Made by a program: the position numbers and the translations under genes
Shown here: one piece after another, positions 21,701 to 33,100 of the stretch
Numbering within the stretch: the first letter of the stretch is position 1
Layout: the number at the start of each line of letters is the position of its first letter
From: Amblyomma americanum
Lineage: Eukaryota; Arthropoda; Arachnida; Ixodida; Ixodidae
Direction of reading: 5' to 3'
Length of the DNA stretch: 64,000 nucleotides
NCBI RefSeq assembly: GCF_052857255.1
Contig: NC_135502.1
Span: 157,702,099 to 157,766,098 of the forward strand
The notes under the pieces: model-generated
Told to the model about the DNA's origin: nothing
Databases searched by the model: none
The model's input: only the letters and a program-made list of their open reading frames with translations

Positions 21701-24700
21701 TTGGAAGTCATCCTGTTGGAGAGACTCCCTGTTGGAGAAACTCCAAATTAGAGAAACTTTGTTGGAGAAACTCAATGTGGGATAAATTCCACGTTGGAGA
21801 AGTTTCCCTGATGGAGAAACTCCCTGCTTGAGAAGTTCCATTTTAGGGAAACTCGATGTCGCAGACTCTCCCTGTTGGAGAAACTCGCTTTGAAGAAAAT
21901 TCCTGTTGCAAAACTTTATGTTGGAGAAAATTCCTCTTGGAGAAAATTCATGTTGGATAAAATTTCTGGTGCAGAAACTTCCTGTTGGTAAAACTCCTTG
22001 TTGAAGAAACGCCTTGTTGGAAAGACTCCCTGTTGGAGAAGATCCTTGTTGAGAAACTAGATGTTGGAGAATCTCCATGTTTGAGACATTGTTGGAGAAA
22101 CTCTCTGTTAGAGAAACTCTGTTTCAGTATTTCCCGGTTGAGAAGATTCATGTTGAAGAAGCTCCAGGTTGGAGACTATGTTGGAGAAACTCTGTTTGAC
22201 AAACACTCTTTTCGAGAAATTCTGGTTAGAGAAACTCTATGTTGGAGAAATTCCATGTTGCAGAATTTCGCTCTGGAGAAACTCTATATTGGAGAAACTC
22301 CCTATTAGAGAAACTTCATGTTAGATAACCACCACGCTAGAGAAACTCTCCTTTGCGGAAACTTCATGCCGGAGAATCTCGCTCTTAGAAAAATTCCAAG
22401 TTGGAGAAACTCCCTGTAGGGGAACTCCATGCTGACGAACCTCCCCTTTGGAGAAACTCTGTTGGAGGAACTCCCGGTTGGAGAAATTACCTGTCCGAGA
22501 CACTCCATGTGTGAGAAACTTCCTTTTGAAGACAATTCTTGTTTAGAAACTCAATGCTGGGGAAACTCCAGGCTGGAGAAACTCCATGTTGTAGAAACTT
22601 CCTGTTGGAGAAACTAGATGTGGGATAAACTCCGTGTTTGAGATTCTCTCAGTTGGAGAAACTATGTTGCTGAAACTCTCTGTTAGAGAAACTCCATGTT
22701 GGACAAACTCTATGTTGTAGAAGATCCTTGTTGGAGAAACACCCTGTTGGAGAAACACCCTGTTGGATAAACTCCACGTTGGAGAAACTACTTTTTGGAG
22801 AAACTTCATGCTGGAGAAGCTCCCTGTTAGAAAACTGTTGGAGCAACTCCATTTTGCAGAAATCCCTGTTGGAGACGATCCCTGTTGAGGAACTTCATGC
22901 TGGAAAAGCTCCAGGTTTGAGAAACTTCCTGTTGGAGAAAGTTCATATTAGAGAAACTCCATATTGGAGAAACTCTGTTGGAGAAACTCTATGTTGGATA
23001 AGTTCCACGCTGGAGAAGCTCGCTGATAGAGAAACTCTATGTTAAAAAATCTCCCTTTTTGGGAACTCAGCTTGAGAAATGCCATGTTGGAGAAACTCCG
23101 TGTCGCAGAATCTCCCTGTTGGAGAAACTTACTTTCAAAGAAACTCTCTGTTGGAAAAAATTTATGTTGCAGAAGATTCCTGATGGAAGAGCTCTATGTT
23201 GAAGAAAATGCATGGCGCAGAAACTTCCTGTTGCTGAAACTCTATGTTGAAGAAACTCCATGTTGGTAAGACTCTCTGTTAGAGAAAATCCCTGTTGAGA
23301 AACAGCATGTTAGAGAAATTCCAGGTTGGAGACTTTGTTGGAGAAACTCTTCATTGGAGAATTTCGCTGCGAAGAATCTACATGTTGAAGTAGCTTCAGG
23401 TTGGAGACTATCTCGGAGAATCTTTCTGTTGGCGAATATGTATGTTGGAGAAACTCTGTTGAACAAACACCCTTTTCGAGAAACTTCCGGTTAGAGAAAC
23501 TCTATGTTGGTGAAACTCCCTGTTGGAGAAATTCGCTGCTGGATAAACTCCATACTAGAGAAACTTCCAATTAGAGAAAATTCATGTTGGATAAACACCA
23601 AATTAGAGAAATTTTATGCGGGAGAATCTCGCTGTTGGAAAAACTCCAAGTTGGAGAAACTCCATGTTGCAGAAGCTCCCGGTTGAGGAACTCCATGCTG
23701 ACGAACCTCCAGGTTGGAGAAACTCTGTTGTAGGAGCTCCCTGTTTCGAAATTCCTGTTGGAGAAACACCCTGTTGGAGGAACTCTATGCTGGAGCAAAT
23801 CGTTGTAGGAACTCCTTGCTGGAGAAACTCCAGTTTGAGGAACTCCCTGTTGGAGAAATTCGATGTTGGAAAACTCCGCGTTGAAGCCACTCCATGTTGG
23901 AGAAACTCCATGTTGTAGAATGTTCCTGTTGCGGAATCTTCCTTTCGGAGAAACTTCCTGTTGAGGAAGTCTATATTAGAGAAACTCTTAGGTGAAGAAA
24001 CTCCCTGTTGAATAAACTCAATGTTGGAAAAACTCCCTGTTGAACAAACACCCTTTTCGGGAAACTTTCTGTTAGAGACTCTATATTGGAGAAAAATCCT
24101 GTTGGAGAAATTCGCTGTTGGAGGAACTCCGTTTTGGAGAAACTTCATGCTGTAGACGCTCCCTGTTAGAGAAACTCTATGTTTTAGAGACTCCATGCCG
24201 GAGAAGCTCAAGGATGGAGAAAGTCCCTTTTGGAGAAACTTTCTGCTTGAGAAACTAGATGTTGGGGATACTCCGTGTTGGAGATTAATTTTGTTGGAGA
24301 AGCAATGTTTCAGAAACTCTCTGTTGGATAAACTCCCTTTTTTGAAACTGCAAGTTGGAGAAACTTCATGTTGTAGAAACACCCTGTTGAAAAAACACCT
24401 ATGCTGTAGAAATTTACTGTTCGAGACACTCCCTGTTGGATAAACTCCTTGCCGGAGAAATTTCCTGTTCGAGACATTTCATGTTTGAGAAAGTCCCTGT
24501 TGAAAAAACTGCCTGTTGAGAAACTCCATGTTGGAGAAATTTATGTTGTAGAAACTTCCTGTTGGAGAGACTCCTTGTTGTAGAAATTCTTTATTGGAGA
24601 CACTCTCTGTTGAAGAAACTTGGTGTTGGATAAATTCCCCGTTGGAGAAGCTCCCTCTTAGAGAAACTTCATGTTGCAGAATCTCCCTGATGGAGAAGCT

Positions 24701-27700
24701 CCCTGCTTGAGAAATTCCATTTTGTGGAAACTCCAATTCGCAGAATCTCCCTGTTGGAGAAACTCCGTTTTGAAGAAATTTCCCGTTGGAAAACTTTATT
24801 TTGGAGAACATAATTCTTGGAGAAACTCCAAGTTGGAGAAAATTCCTGGTGCACAAACTTCCAGTTGGTGAAACTCCATGTTGAAGAAACTCCATGTTGG
24901 AGAAACTCCCTGTTGGAGAAAATCCCTGTTGAGAAACTAGACGTCGGAGAATCTCTAGGTTGGCGATTTTGTTGGAGAAACTTTCGGTTGGAGAAACTCT
25001 GTTTCAGAATTTCTCTATTAAGAAGCTTCATGCTGAAGAAGCTCCAGGTTGGAGACTATGTTGAAGAAACTCCCTGTTGACGAAAATTGATGTTGGAGAA
25101 ACTCCCCGTTTGACAAACACTCTTTTCGAGAAAACTCCGATTAGAGAAACTGTGTTGGAGAAACTTCCTCTTGGAGAATTTCGCGCTGGAGAAACTCTAT
25201 ATTGTAGAAACTCCCTATTGTAGAAACTCCATGTTGAATAAACACCACGTTGGAGAAACTTCCTTTTGAAGAAACTCCATGTTGGATAAACTCCACCTTT
25301 GAGAAACTACCTTTTGACGAAACTCTACGTTGTAGAAGCTCCCTGTTAGAGAAACGTCATGTTGAAGAAACTCTATTTTGCAGAAACTCCTTGTTGGAGA
25401 AAATCAAGTTGTAGAATCTCCCTGTTGGCGAATCTCCCTGTTGGAGAGGGACCCTGTTGGAGAAATTCCATATTGGAGAAACTCTTTGCTGGAGAACCTC
25501 CGTTTTGGATAAATTCCACGATGGAGAAGCTCCCTGTTAGAAACTTCATGTTGCAGAATCTCCCTGTTGGAGAAACTCTCTGCTTGAGAAATTCTATGTT
25601 GTGGAAACTCTATGTTGCAGAAGCTCCTGTTGGAGAAACTCCCTGTTGAGGAACTCCATGCTGGAGAAACTTCATGCTGGAGAAAATCTCTGAGACACCT
25701 CATGTTTGAGAAACTTCCTGTTGAAAAAGCTCCCTGTTGAGAAACTGTATGCAGCAGAAACTCCAGGTTGGAGAAACTCAATATTGGAGAAACTCTCTGC
25801 TGGAGAAACTCCATATTGGAGAAACTCTCTGCTGGAGAAACTCCTTGTTGGATAAATTCTACGATAGAGAAGCTCCCTGTTAGAGACTTCATGTTGCAGC
25901 ATCTCTCTGTTGGAGAAACTCCCTGCATGAGAAATGCTATGTTGGTGAACTCCATGTTGCAGAAGCTCCCTGTTGGAGAATCTCTCTGTTGAGGAACTCC
26001 ATGCTGGAGAAGCCCGAGGTTGGAGAAACTTCATGCTATAGAAAATCTCTGCTTGAGACATTTCATGTTTGAGAGATTTCCTGTTGAAAAACTCCCTTTT
26101 GGAGAAACCTCATGTTGAAGAAACTCCCTGTTGGATTAACTCCATATTGGATAAACCCCACCTTGGCGAAACACCCTTTTGGCGAAAATCTAAGTAGGAG
26201 AACCTCCCTGTTAGAGAAACTTCATGTTGAAGAAACTGAATTTTGCAGAAACTCCCTGTTGGAGAAAATTTCTGTTGAGGAACTTAATGCTGGAGAAGCT
26301 CCTGGTTTGAGAAACTCAATGTTGGAGAAACTCCATGCTAGACAAAGTTCCTGTTCGAGACATTTCATGTTTGAGGAACTCCCTGTTGAAGAAACTGCCT
26401 GTTGAGAAACTCCATGCTGGAGTAACTTCAGGTTGGAGAAACTCCCTGTTTGAGAAACCCGATGTTGGATAAACTCAAGTTGTAGAATCTCCCTATTGGC
26501 GAATCTCCCTGTTGGAGCGAGACCCTGTTGAAGAAACTCCATATTGGAGAAACCCTTTGCTGGAGAAGCTCCCTGTTAAAGGTTTCATGTTGCAGAATCT
26601 CCGTGTTGGAGAAACTCTCTGCTTGAGATATTCCATGTTGGGAAAACTTCATGTTGCAGAAGCTCCCTGTCGGAGAAACTCACTCTTGATGAACTCCATG
26701 CTGGAGAAGCTCCAGGTTGGAGAAACACCCTGTTGTAGGAACTCCATGCTGGAGCAAATCGTTGTAGGAACTCCTTGCGGGAGAAATTCTCTGTTCGACA
26801 CACTTCTTGTTTGATAAACTCTCTTTTTGAAGGAACTTCCTGTTGAGAAACTCTATGCTGGAGAAACTCCAGTTTGGGGAACTCCCTGTTGGAGAAATTC
26901 GCTGTTGGAAAACTCCGTGTTGAAGCCACTTCATGTTGGAGAAACTTGTGAAACTTTCTGGTGAAGAAACTTCCTGTTGAATAAACTTAATGTTGGAGAA
27001 CTTGCTGTTGAACAAACACCCTTTTCTGGAAACTTCCTGTTAGAGAACATCTATGTTGGAGAAAATTCCTGTTGGAGAAACTCGCTGTTGGAAGAACTCC
27101 TTTATGGAGAAACTTCCTATCAGAGAATCTTCATGTTGGAGAAACTCCCTTTTGCAGAAACTTTATGCGGGAGAATCTCGCTGTTAGAAAAACTCCAAGT
27201 TGGAGAAAGTCCATGTTGCAGAAGCTCCCTGTAGGAGAAACTCCCTGTTGAGGAACTCCATGCTGTCGAATCTCCAGGTTTGAGAAACTGTTGGAGGAGC
27301 TCCCTGCTGGAGAAACTCCCTGTTGGAAGAACTCCATGCTGTAGCACATCCTTGCAAGAGAAACTGCATGCCGGAGAAATTCGCTGTTCAATACACTTCA
27401 TGTTTTAGAAAATCCCTTTTGAAGAAAATTCCTGTTGAGAAACTCAATGCATGAGAAACTCCAGGTTGGAGAAACTCCCTGTTGGAGAAACTCCATGTTG
27501 GAGAAACTTCCTGTTGGAGAAACTTGATGTTGGAGAAACTTCGTGTTGGAGATTCTCTCCGTTTTAGAAACTGTTGCAGAAATTCTGTTGGAGAAACCCC
27601 CTGTTTTAGAAACTCCAGAATGGAAAACTTCACGTTGAAGAAACACCCTGTTGGAAAAAATCTCTATTTAAGAATTCCATGCTGTAGAAGCTCCAGGTTG

Positions 27701-28082
27701 GAGAAACTCTCTGTTGGAGAAACTCTATATTGAAGAAACTCTTGGTTCGATAAACACCACGTTGGAGAAACTCCTTTTTGGAGAAACTTCATGCTTGGAG
27801 AAGCCCCCTTTTAGAGAAACTCCATGTTGGAGAAACTCCATGTTGCAGGAGATCGCTGTTTGAGAAACTCTTTGTTGAGGAACTTCATGCTTGAGAAACT
27901 CCATGTTGAAGAAACTGTATGCTTGAGAAATTTTATGTTTGAGAAACTCCATGTCCCAGAATCTCCCTGTTGGAGAAACTCTTTCTGAAGAAACTCTCTG
28001 TTGGATGAACTATATGATGGAGAAAATTCCTGTATGAGGAACTCCATGTTGGAGAAAAGTTCTGGCGCAGAATCTTCCTGTT
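15755..28082 (+). repeat. Minisatellite array 1, 16-bp unit (TGGAGAAACTCCATGT)n
   Basis: About 12.3 kb of head-to-tail 16-bp units with consensus GTTGGAGAAACTCC(A/C)T, all in the same orientation, with frequent substitutions and 1-bp indels. Written as TGGAG-AAA-CTCCA-TGT, the unit is two complementary 5-mers with two 3-nt spacers. Higher-order blocks recur: for example the landmark frame beginning MEKTFVEELHA appears at 16452, 19090 and 21496, and the phrase TCTTCCTGTTGGTGGTTGGT at about 18700 and 21095. Because 16 is 1 modulo 3 and the consensus has no stop, long frames of 16-residue period (LEKLP-VGETP-CWRNSM) appear on the plus strand and others on the minus strand; I do not consider them genes. 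Confidence 0.97.
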
Positions 28083-28094
28083 CCCCAGTAGTAC
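28083..28094 (+). repeat. Right array-margin motif
   Basis: CCCCAGTAGTAC starts at the exact base where the minisatellite stops (CTTCCTGTT before it). It is the inverted partner of 15743-15754 at 10 of 12 positions and is repeated at 55231-55242 after array 2. Confidence 0.6.
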
Positions 28095-28277
28095 TGATGG
28101 GGCTCTGAACTGCGGGACCTTGTGGGCCCGGAACGGGCTGCCCATAGGGGCCCCAGGTGGGATGTGAGCGGGATTTGCATCTGCGCAACGGGGGGACCCT
28201 CAAGGGCTGCCCAGTGGGCTTACTGCATACCCCACAAGGCTCCGCACTGGATCCCCTTGGGCCTTCGTGGGCTGACC

Positions 28278-28452
28278 GTGCCGGGCCTCCGTAGGCTGGC
28301 CCGTGCCGGGCCTGCGTGGGCTGGCCCCTGCCGGGCCTGCGTGGGCTGGCCCGTGCCGGGCCTGCGTGGGCTGGCCTGTGGCGGGCCTGCGTGAGCTAGC
28401 GCGTGCCTGGCCTGCGTGAGCTAGCCCGTGCCGGGCCTCCGTGGGCTAGCCC
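28278..28452 (+). repeat. 25-bp GC-rich tandem repeat, seven units
   Basis: There are seven head-to-tail units of the form GTGCCGGGCCTGCGTGGG followed by CTGGCCC, starting at 28278, 28303, 28328, 28353, 28378, 28403 and 28428. Variants change CTGGCCC to CTAGCCC in the later units. The second copy of the locus (55427-55576) has six units. Confidence 0.95.
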
Positions 28453-29215
28453 GTACTGGGCCCGTGGTGTAGCCCTTCTGATCCCAGTGGGCTTCCTAGG
28501 CGATAACTTGCGGAAAGTCGACTAAGGTAGCCCATACAGAACCAATAGCTGTATGCCTTTGGGCCCACCGACCCAATTAGACTTAAGGCCCACCTTGCCA
28601 ACCCAGAAAGGCTTTATTCACTTCATCAGTATTTTTTGTGTACATGTTGCTACTGAACTTACAATGCAAATAAGAATGCTTCTTAGTTATTTGTTTGTTT
28701 TGCAAGACATTTTGGGCAATCTTGCATACAAAGCCCCAATTACTGGGCTGAAGTGCCCGCCACCTTCATCCGAACTTTCCGACCGCCATCCCAGTCTCTC
28801 GCCACCAGCACGAACGCAGCCACTCTGTTGTTGCCTTCCATGGTGGCTGTTGAAATTCTGTGCTGCATAGCAGATGTAAAAGTGAACGAATAAACACACA
28901 TCAAATTCATATTCAGTAAGGTGGATAAAAATCACTTTCGAAAGCATTACGGTCACATCTTTCAGGAAATACTTCATGGCCGTATGCAATGCTACAATGT
29001 GCAATACTTGAAATATCAGCAAATTTCGTATGCTGTTAATATCCGTAACCATAATAAATTTAAACAACCAAAATAAGAATAACAGAAAGGTGCATGAGCC
29101 ATCAAAGAAATATAGACACCTAAATTTATTGCGTGTTTTTTAAAATACATAGATTACCAGGTAGTACTTGCCTACAACCCCGCTAAATAAATTATAATTG
29201 AATTTGTTCTCTCAT

Positions 29216-29470
29216 GCTGTTTTGGTTTCATCGACCGAACGCCGACTGTCGTCAAGTTGATGTTTTGGACACCGGATGCAACTCGAAAAACTAATACAAT
29301 CGCTGATACGTACCTTTAATTGACTACGACATTTAATCCAGCCTCTTCCAAGACCTGGAATGACAAAGAAAGACCTGTTAGCAATAATATAACTGATTTT
29401 TTATGCCTCATGTGAATTCAACACTAACTTCACGCCACAGTCATTGTTCGACTGATGAAACCGAAACAGC
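29216..29470. repeat. Short element bounded by imperfect inverted repeats (MITE-like)
   Basis: GCTGTTTTGGTTTCATCGAC at 29216 and GATGAAACCGAAACAGC ending at 29470 form inverted arms matching at 21 of 25 positions; extending to 34 bp the match is 27 of 34. The enclosed 255 bp have no coding content. No target-site duplication is evident. It is duplicated at 56339-56593 as part of the segmental duplication. Confidence 0.5.
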
Positions 29471-29509
29471 GTCAAGAAGAAATTAAATTGCATAAAAACT
29501 GCACACTGC

Positions 29510-30133
29510 GCTAGTTGGTGTTGATGCATAGTGGTGGTTCAAAAGCGCAAACACACACGGACCATGTATGAGACGAGACACACAAACCAGCGCCGAAGTT
29601 ACTACAGATTTTTTATTAGGAAGAAGCACGTCATATATACACAAACGAAAAAAACAGCGCACATGCGCAGTGTCAACAAGACTCCTAGTGCTAGTAGAAG
29701 GAAAAAACTGCTTTAAAACACGTGAATATCCGCAGAACCACTACACACTAAGAAGCATATTGATTTCTCGAAGCCGTAATGTAACAGATGGCATACTCAC
29801 GCACCGATTACTTTTTCTGATAATATGAAACGCCTCTGCCACTTCTCTAGTGCGCCGGTCAGAATGAGCGAACAAGACATCAGTATCGTAAAAAAATGGC
29901 GTACATTTGCTCGTGAAACAATGCTTAGCTAGGTTAGTTTCTTTCCTAAAGAATTAGCGAGCTTCATTAGCCGCACGTTAACGCAGCGGCCAAGTTTGAC
30001 CTACGTAGGTAAGGCCACAGGACTGAGGGATTTGATACACTACGCCAGTCTTACAGGGAACATATCTATTTTCATGATTTATGTTGCAAGCATTTCTTCT
30101 GCGCCCTTCATGCTTTCTTTGAACTACCGCTCC
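29510..30133 (-). mobile_element. PLE copy 3: 3' end of a Penelope-like element, cut by the minisatellite
   Basis: On the minus strand it holds the C-terminal GIY-YIG region (GLTYVGQT, with one extra T shifting the frame just after it; then the KHCFTCKC-type Cys segment and FFYDTDVLFAHSD) and the 3' UTR ending near GCATAGTGG at 29526-29534. It matches PLE 2 (56632-57255) by duplication and PLE 1 by family. At 30121-30133 the element stops within GAACTACCGCTCC and the 16-bp array follows directly. Confidence 0.8.
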
Positions 30134-33100
30134 AGATTGGAGGAACTCCATGCTGGAGCAAATCGTTGTAGGAACTCCTTGCTGGAGAAATTCTCTGTTC
30201 GAGACACTTGTTTCATAAACTCTTTTTTTGAAGGAACTTCTTGCTGAGAAAATCTATGCTGGAGAAACTCCAGTTTGGTGAACTCCTTGTTGGAGAAATT
30301 CGATGTTGGAGAACTCCGTGTTGAAGCCAATCTATGTTGGAGAAACTCCATGTTGTAGAATCTTCCTGTTGCGGAATCTCTCTTTCGGAGAAACTCCCTG
30401 TTGAGGAACTCCATATTGGAGAAACTCTCTGGTGAAGAAACTCCCTGCTGAATAACCTCAATGTTGGAAAAACTCCCTGTTGAACAAACACCCTTTTCGG
30501 GAAGCTTCCTTTTAGAGAAACTCTATGTTGGAGAAAATTCCTGTTGGAGAAACTCGCTGTTGGAGGAACTCCTTTTTGGAGAAACTTCATGCTGAAAAAG
30601 GTCCCTGTTAGAGAAACTATGTTTTAGAGACTCCAAGCCGGAGAAGCTCAAAGTTGGAGAAAGTCCCTGTTGGAGAAACTTTCTGCTGGAGAAACTAGAT
30701 GTTGGGGAGACTCCGTGTTGGAGGTTTATTCTGTTGGAGAAACAATGTTTAAGAAACTCTCTGTTGGAGAAATTCACTTTTTTTAAACTCTAAGTTGGAG
30801 AAACTTCACGTGGGAGAAACACCCTGTTAGAAAAACTCCATGCTGGAGAAATTTCCTTTTTGAGACACTCCCTGTTGGATAAACTCCATGCCGGAGAAAT
30901 TCCCTGTTCGAGACACTCCATGTTTGAGAAACTCCCTGTTGCGAAACTCTATGATGGAGAAATTCCAAGTTGAAGAAACTCCATGTTGAAGGAAATCCAT
31001 GCTGGAGAAATTTCCTGTTCGAGGCACTTCATGTTTGAGACGCACCCTGTTGAAGTAACTGCCTGTTCAGAAACTGCATGTTGGAGAAACTGATGTTGTA
31101 GAATCTCCCTGTTGGAGAGACTCCCTGTTGTAGAAGTTCTTTATTGGAGAAACTCTCTGTTGAAGAAACTTTATGTTAGATAAATTCCACGTTAGAGAAG
31201 CTCCCTGTTAGAGTAACTTCATGTTGCAGAATCTCCCTGATGAAGAAACTCCCTGCTTGAGAAATTCTGTTTTGGGGAAATTCCATGTCGCAGAATCACC
31301 TTGTTGGCGAAACCCCGTTTTGAAGAAAATTCCCGCTGGAAAACTTTATGTTGGAGAAAATTCCTCTTGGAGAAACTCCATGTTGGATAAAATTTCTGGT
31401 GCAGAAACTTCCAGTTGGTGAAACTCCATGTTGAAGAATCTCCATGTTGGAGAGACTCGCTGTTGGAGAAAATCCCTGTTGAGAAACTAGACGTTGGAGA
31501 TTCTCCAGGCTGGCGATTTTGTTGGAGAAACCCTCGGTTATAGAAACTCTGTTGCAGAATTTCTCTGTTGAGAATCTTAATGTTGAAGAAGCTCCAGGTT
31601 AGAGACTATGTTGGAGAAACTCCCTGTTGGCGAAAATTCATGTTGGAGAAACTCCCTGTTTGACAAACACTTTTCGAGAAAATTCCGGTTAGAGAAACTC
31701 TATGTTGGAGAAACTTCCTGTTGGAGAATTTCGCTCTGGAGAAACTCCATATTAGAGAAATTCTCTGTTCGAAACACTTTATGTTTGACAAACTTTTTTT
31801 TGAAGAAAATTCCTGTTGAGAAACTCTATGCTGGAGAAACTCGAGGTTGGAGAAACTCCCTGTTGGAGAAACTATGTTGGACCAACTTCCTGTTGGAGAA
31901 ATTAGATGTGAAATAAACTCCGTGTTGGAAATTCTCTCTGTTGGAGAAACTATGTTGCAGAAACTCTCTGTTAGAGAAACTTCATGTTGGCGAAACTCCA
32001 TGTTGTAGAAGATCCCTGTTTTAGAAACTCCCTCTTGGAAAAACTCCCTGTTGAGGAATTTCATGCTGGAGAAGATCCAGGTTGAAGAAACTCTGTGTTG
32101 GAGAAACTCCCTATCGGAGAAACTTCATGCTGAATAAACACCAAGTGGAGAAACTTCATGCTGAAGTAGCTCCCTGTTAGAAAAACTCTATGTTGGAGAA
32201 ACTCTATGTTGCAGAAGATCTTTGTTGGAGAAGCTTCCTGTTGAGGAACTTCATGCTGGAGAAGCTCCAGGTTGGAGAAACTCCCTGTTGGAGAAACTCC
32301 ATACTGGAGATTTTCTCTGTTCGAGACACTTCATGTTTGAGAAACTCCGTGTTGAAGAACTGCCTGTTGAGAAACCACATGTTGAAAAACTTCCTGTTGG
32401 AGAAACTCCATGTTGGAGAACTTCATGTTATAGAATCTCCCTGTTGACGAATCCTCCTGTTGGAGAGACTCCCTCTTGGAGAAATTCAATAATAAAGAAA
32501 ATGTGTTGGAGAAACTTTATGTTGGTTAAATTCTACGTTGGAGAAGCTCCCTGTTAGGGAAAGTCCATATTTGAAAAACTTCCTCTTGAAGAAACTTCCT
32601 GTTGGAAAAACTCCATGTTGCAGAAAATTTCTGTTGGAGAAACTCCATGTTGGAGTAAATCCCTGGTGCAGAAACTTCCTGTTGGTGAAACTGCATGTTG
32701 AAGAAACTCCATGTTGGATACAATCCATGTTGGAGAAACTTTGTGTTGGACAAACACTCTTTCGAGAAACTCTATGCTGGCAAAACTCTGATTTAGAAAT
32801 TTGGTGCTGGAGAAACTCCATATCGGAGAAACTCCCTATTGGAGAAACTCCATGTTAAATAAATACCACGTTGGAGAAACTCCCTTTTGGAGAAATTTCA
32901 TGCGGGAGAATCCCGCATTTAGAAAAAGTCCAAGTTGAAGAAACTCCTTGTTGCAGAACTCCATGCTGACGAACCTCCAGGTTAGAGAAACTCTGTTGGA
33001 GGAACTCCCTCTTGGAGAAACCTCAGTTCAAAAAACTCCGTGTTGGAAGAACTCCAGGCTGGAGCAAATACTTGTAGGAGAAACTACTTGCCGGTGAAAT

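Larger units (their letters stand above)
28095..29509. other. GC-rich block followed by unassigned AT-rich DNA
   Basis: 28095-28560 is GC-rich with words such as GGGCTGCCC and contains the 25-bp repeat described separately. 28560-29509 is AT-richer and shows no gene; a minus-strand frame at 28687-29067 (126 codons) has no recognised domain and lies across the GC boundary. The whole interval is duplicated at 55231-56631. Confidence 0.55.
26716..30133. repeat. Segmental duplication, copy 1 (array end, GC-rich block, PLE 3' end)
   Basis: This 3.4-kb interval is closely matched by 53873-57255, with only scattered substitutions. The offset is about 27,150 bp on the left and 27,122 bp on the right; one 25-bp repeat unit present here but absent from copy 2 accounts for most of the change. 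Copy 1 ends abruptly inside a PLE at about 30133, where the minisatellite resumes, whereas copy 2 continues into the rest of the PLE. Confidence 0.9.

Noticed and set aside
28122..28394. GC-rich open frame of about 90 codons as a gene
   Set aside because: It reads through 25-bp tandem repeats and is disrupted in the second copy of the locus.
29446..29475. Hammerhead ribozyme core (CTGATGA followed by CGAAAC and GTC), expected in some Penelope-like elements
   Set aside because: Only AAC or so separates CTGATGA from GAAAC, leaving no stem II, and no paired stem III is apparent. The match is explained better by the inverted-repeat arm.
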